A DNA stretch of 64,000 nucleotides from Rhynchosporium graminicola (taxonomy: Eukaryota > Ascomycota > Leotiomycetes > Helotiales > Ploettnerulaceae). The stretch covers positions 339,969-403,968 of the forward strand of contig FJUW01000029.1 in the NCBI GenBank assembly GCA_900074885.1. Direction: 5' to 3'. The translations under genes were made by a program, and so were the position numbers. Under the pieces are notes generated by a model. That model was not told the DNA's origin and did no database searches. It saw only the letters and a program-made list of their open reading frames with translations. This document shows positions 60,174-64,000 of this stretch, one piece after another (within the stretch, counting starts at the first letter, position 1; every line of letters begins with the position of its first letter).

Positions 60174-61265
60174 CGTATATACTACCGCGCTCTTACTAGC
60201 TATAATAATAACGAAATAGATCGAGTCCGCGAGACTAATAAGCAGCGGAGATATATTTCTATACGCTAGAAACGCTATAATAGTAAAGAGACTAGTATAC
60301 TACAGAAGCTAATAGCAGAGTAAGCTAAGGGAAAGCGTTAAGATCATAATATTAAGTTAAGGAGTAGTAGTTTCGAATATATTTATTAAAAGTATTAATA
60401 TAAATAACTAGTAAAAGGCGATTAACTCGCTATACTATAATAATATAAGGCTTATTAGGAGCGCTAATGAGATTAAGAGAGTTACCTAGCTCTCGAAGGC
60501 TAAGGCCGGGAAGTCTTATAATATAATCATAGTAGATTTCTATAAGGTAGAGATAGCGAACGCATATATTAAAGCACGCCGGATTATATAAGAAAGGGCC
60601 CCGAAAGCTATATAATAGTTCAGCTGAAGAGTATAAATCGTATAGTAATTTAACTACTATAGTTTTAATTATACAGCGAGGATATATCGAGCAGAGCGAA
60701 AATGCGAGTTCTGCGGTTCGAAAGACTACTTAACGAAGAAATACCTAGAACCTAGTAAATCGTAAGATTATAAGTATAGTAATTATAAAGGGAAATACCC
60801 CGCCTTCTAGAGAGAGTATAAATAGAGATAGAAGGCAGCAGATAGAGTCTCGGTCGAAAGAAGGAGACTCTAAATAGAGCTACTATTCCTTATAGTACTA
60901 ATCCTAACTCCCTTAGTATTAGAAAGAGGATTAAGATAATCTACCCCGCTACTATTTACTCCTAACGACAATCGAATAGATATTACTAAAAGTATAATAA
61001 ACTTTCTAATACTACTAGATAGCGATAATATAGACCTTGACGCTGCTATCGAGAGATTATTATTTATTTTCAGGGTATAATTATAACTATAGACTCTTAA
61101 GTATATACGATTTAATATATTCTCCCCGGAGAATATAAGGGAAATATTTAGAGTGATATCCTAACTAACCGAGAGAGCGAGAGCTATTAAGAGTATAGTA
61201 AGGAAGATATAGAGCTCTCCCCTTAAGCTAGCTAAAGATAGTAATAGTAGCGATAGCTATTATAA
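60169..61265 (+). pseudogene. LINE-like (non-LTR) retrotransposon ORF1/gag remnant
   Basis: Continuation of the older element split by the LTR insertion. One frame gives a gag-like stretch with V-D-F-Y-K-V-E-I-A-N-A-Y-I-K-A-R-R, followed by a degraded and a better-preserved CCHC knuckle (K-C-E-F-C-G-S-K-D-Y-L-T-K-K-Y, about 60699-60745). A Lys-Gly-Lys-Tyr-Pro-Ala-Phe segment follows. Two or three knuckles after an RRM-like module are typical of ORF1 of fungal Tad-like LINEs. Several Cys codons are changed to Tyr by G-to-A. ORF2 is not seen: the element is cut off at 61266 by an LTR of another family. Confidence 0.55.
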
Positions 61266-61460
61266 TGACACAACACTCAAGGCGGTATATAAGCAAGAAT
61301 AAACAAGTAGGGAGGCTAAGAGCGATCTTATATAGTCTGGTACGAAGGAAACAGAAAGATACAGAGCTCTAAAGGAGTCTGCACCTTCTATATATATAAG
61401 GAGAGTATACCTAAGGTACCGATACTGGCCCGTATCTGCCACGTATACTATACGCTATCA
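61266..61460 (-). repeat. LTR of a second retrotransposon family, minus orientation
   Basis: About 195 bp. Read on the minus strand it starts TGATAGCG and ends GTGTTGTGTCA, that is TG...CA ends. It lies directly after a purine run (AGAAGGGGGTAA) that would be the polypurine tract, so it is a 3' LTR. It is less TA-rich than its surroundings. No sequence similarity to the 249-bp LTR family. Confidence 0.65.
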
Positions 61461-62154
61461 TATTACCCCCTTCTAAGATAAAGGCTCGCCCTCGAGCCTT
61501 TAAAGGTAATAAGAAACGAAAGAAAAGAGAGTTAAATCTAGTCGAATTCCAAATAAAATCTAAGTGATTATTAATCTAAAGCGTAAGACGTAAATCACTC
61601 CTTCTTCGTCTTTAATATCGGATAATCGCCCTTATAGTGACCGTGCTTCTTATAGTAGTAATACTATACTTCCTCGATAGGTATTAAGGGCTCAGAAGAC
61701 GTACTAACTATCGGTAGAGCTAGAGTAGCTCGAGGTATTAAAAGTAGTCGAGAGAGTTCTAAATCGAGTGCCGTAAGAGAAGAGACTATAGCTAAATAAT
61801 CAGTCTTCTAAGAGTACTTAATTAGAGCGGCAGCTATACGTAGCTATATAGTAAGCTTCGGCTAGAAGTAAAAGTACTACTCTGATTTAGCTATACCTCT
61901 GAGAATTGCTGAGCTTTGGAACTTTATACGGAATTGCAAAAAGGACTCCTTTTTCATTAAAAGCTTATGAAATTCAGTCCGATACTACTCCGTTTCGAGT
62001 CCGGAAAGGTAGTAAGAAGCGAGTACTGAAATTATCTCTTTAGTAGAGGAGAAGGGCGTAATTTCCGAGAGATACTATAGTTCTAAGTAACCTCTTATAA
62101 GGCTAGAAGTAGAGCTCTAGACTAGCGCTTTACGAGCACGCGTAGTCGGGTATC
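61461..62154 (-). pseudogene. Gag fragment of the second LTR family, minus strand
   Basis: On the minus strand a gag-like frame with scattered stops contains E-S-F-L-Q-F-R-I-K-F-Q-S-S-A and then a CCHC-type knuckle whose first cysteines have become Tyr (Y-Y-Y-Y-K-K-H-G-H-Y-K-G-D-Y-P-I, about 61620-61670). The LTR follows about 150 bp later with no room for pol, so this is a deleted or non-autonomous copy. Its right (5') end is cut by the LTR element starting at 62155. Confidence 0.65.
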
Positions 62155-62389
62155 TGTGACGACTAGTCAGGTTTGGAGGTTTCTCCCTATTAGTAGAAAC
62201 ACTTACTGCTAAGCGAGATTACACGAGTAGAGTTTAGGGGCCCCTTTTCATATATATACTTCCCTTCTCTCTCTACTTCTTTACTCCTTAGTTATAGATT
62301 CTCAAGTGATTCTTACTACTTCATATTCATAGTAATATAAGGTCTTATTACTCAGGTAGTCTTAAGACCTTTCTAGAGTAAGCGTTATA
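62155..62389 (+). repeat. 5' LTR of the second copy
   Basis: 235 bp. Same family as the 249-bp LTRs but with one instead of two copies of the 14-bp unit at the start, which accounts exactly for the length difference. Confidence 0.9.
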
Positions 62390-64000
62390 TTATCTATAAC
62401 TCTTTTACTTACGTCTAGGAAGATAGTAAATATCTACTTATATTATACCTCTATGCCTAGAGCTACTAAACGCAAGAGACTACGCTATATAGAGAAGGCC
62501 TATACTAAGTATAAACTTGAAGAATAGTACCTAAACCGAAGTAACCTAAGTCTGATAAATCAACTACTAGTTCTCCGACTCCCTCTACCTCTTATTCTTC
62601 GGCGACTCATAATACTCGCTATAACTTACCTCTCTCTATAGTAGAGAGTACTCGCGATAACGCCTCGTCCGAGTTAAGCTCCCTAACTCTTACTATAATT
62701 AACGAACTTATCGAGTCGCTAAACCTCCCTGATAATACCTCTATATTAATAGTAACTATAAGTAACTTATAGGAAGACTGCGCTTACTAGCTATAAGAGG
62801 CAGAAAGGAAGCTCGCGGAGGAGAGATAATTAAACGCTAACTTATCTATAGAACTATATTAGTTATAAGACGAGTTCCTAGAATTACGCTAGTTAACTAC
62901 TTAGCGCTCTACTAAGTCTATATCGTTTAATAATATTTAATCGCGTATAATACTACTACTATTAATTAAAGAAGATAACGCTACTCCTACGCCTAATAAT
63001 TATCGTTAAGAATAATCTACCGGAGGAATATCGTTAATATTATACGCTACGCGTATAGAACTTTCTAAATAAGCTCTCTAATAGAATCGACTACTCTCTA
63101 AAACTCTAAGAAGTGCAGATACGTAACGCCCTCCGGCGCTACTCTAGCTACTTTATCGATAAAGATTATTATAAAGATTAGTTACTTAACTAAACGGAAG
63201 GAATAGCTAGAACTTACCTAGAACTCTTATTCTTAGAACTAGAATATAATAAAGAAGGTAGTATAATCGATTCACTCGATATAATTACTTAACTTATCTC
63301 TTTCTTATCTAATCTATACGACTAATAAACTATAAGAGCTAGCTACTCTGCGCTAAAGATAGATTATAAGTAGACCTTCTAGACGTTCTACTACAAGTTT
63401 CGTACGCTAGCTCGTAAAGCTAGAGTAAATAATCAATCGACTCTGAAAATAGACTTATAGGAGAAGCTACTTATATAGCTACGGAAATAGCTCTTCTAAT
63501 AATACCGAACGTTAAGGACACTAGAAGAGTACGTTAAGGCTATATAAGCTGAAGACTAAGATCAATTCATTAAAAAGACTTACTATTCCGAGTCTTTAGC
63601 TAAAGCTAGCGCGACTCGGGAACGCCCTATAAATACCTTCTTCTAGCGCTATAGTACTAACTCCTCTTCTTATCTGTAAATTAGTCTTCTTACGCCCGAG
63701 AATACTAGTGCGACTAGTAAATAAGTATTATACTCTATACGAAACGATATGCCTTATGCATAATCGCTAGTGAATACTTCTCGTTACTTTACGCTTACCT
63801 TATACTTACGCTTATCGTTAGCTCGACTTAATACTCCGTATTAAATTAACGCAATTAATACTAATAACGATATTAATAGCGAGTTAGAAGATAATAATAA
63901 TAAAGAGATATACGATAACGCTTAAGAGTATATTAAACTGCTAGTAAAAGATTACGCCTAGGGAAAGACTCCTTCTTAAGTAATATACGAGATATACGAT
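62155..64000 (+). mobile_element. Second copy of the Ty3/gypsy family, 5' part, cut by window end
   Basis: The LTR (62155-62389) is followed by gag sequence that tracks 54897-56520 closely to the window edge. Differences are mostly transitions, with a few small indels (for example 12 bases present near 55565 in the first copy are missing near 63057 here, and extra AATAAT units lie near 63890 here). It keeps an ATG at 62453 opening M-P-R-A-T-K-R, but stop codons follow within 25 codons. Inactive. Confidence 0.9.

Noticed and set aside
1..64000. CRISPR arrays, bacterial operons or a biosynthetic gene cluster
   Set aside because: Spliced eukaryotic genes throughout; tandem repeats have no spacer structure, and no synthase or tailoring-enzyme cluster is present.

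Overview
The window looks like nuclear DNA of a filamentous ascomycete (Pezizomycotina; Leotiomycetes is my guess, not shown by the sequence). Genes are split by short GT-AG introns of about 46-161 bp, intergenic DNA is long and full of simple repeats, and the right-hand 10 kb is transposon DNA whose repeat copies differ almost only by transitions at CpA/TpG. That is the mark of repeat-induced point mutation (RIP), a process confined to filamentous fungi.

Layout. 1-286: the 5' end of a Pth11-like (fungal rhodopsin domain) membrane protein gene, minus strand, leaving the window on the left. 1994-9631: eIF3 subunit g (minus), mitochondrial Hsp70 SSC1 (minus, with a candidate heat-shock element upstream) and a divergent 743-aa DUF2415-like, WD40-like protein (plus). 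12541-14360: an MFS transporter (minus). 14361-19220: almost 5 kb of simple repeats and CCTAGGTA-type motifs without a gene. 19221-23724: mitochondrial ribosomal protein MRPL4/uL29m, Rab GDP dissociation inhibitor GDI1, an unrecognised three-exon 38-aa microprotein gene (all plus) and a 67-aa single-membrane-span protein (minus). 25451-28638: a 1045-aa polyQ, double C2H2-type zinc-finger, fungal_trans transcription factor (minus), with G-quadruplex-capable repeat arrays about 0.7-1.3 kb upstream. 28.6-35.8 kb: no gene seen. 35807-36535: a secreted Ser/Thr-rich probable GPI-anchored protein. 39514-40815: an F-box protein. 42551-45817: one 1051-aa gene that joins an HExxH metallopeptidase-like domain to SAP-like motifs; it is easily misread as two genes. 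47541-49545: a decayed DHA1-type MFS transporter pseudogene. 50646-53135: LEU1, isopropylmalate isomerase (minus).

From about 53.95 kb the composition changes abruptly to TA-rich, stop-filled DNA: a nest of retroelements. A LINE-like ORF1 remnant is split by a complete Ty3/gypsy LTR element (54648-60168) with 249-bp LTRs and a 5-bp target duplication. To its right lie a minus-strand LTR of a second family with a gag fragment, then a second copy of the first family that runs off the right edge. An 'n' at 59868 sits inside the integrase core of the complete element, where most of the core is missing.

The intact genes are mostly housekeeping (translation, mitochondrial import and translation, vesicle traffic, leucine synthesis) and form no pathway or cluster. 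The less ordinary objects are the metallopeptidase-SAP gene, the microprotein, the MFS pseudogene and the nested, RIP-mutated retroelement block. All exon boundaries were deduced by eye from frame, splice consensus and family conservation, without transcript data.
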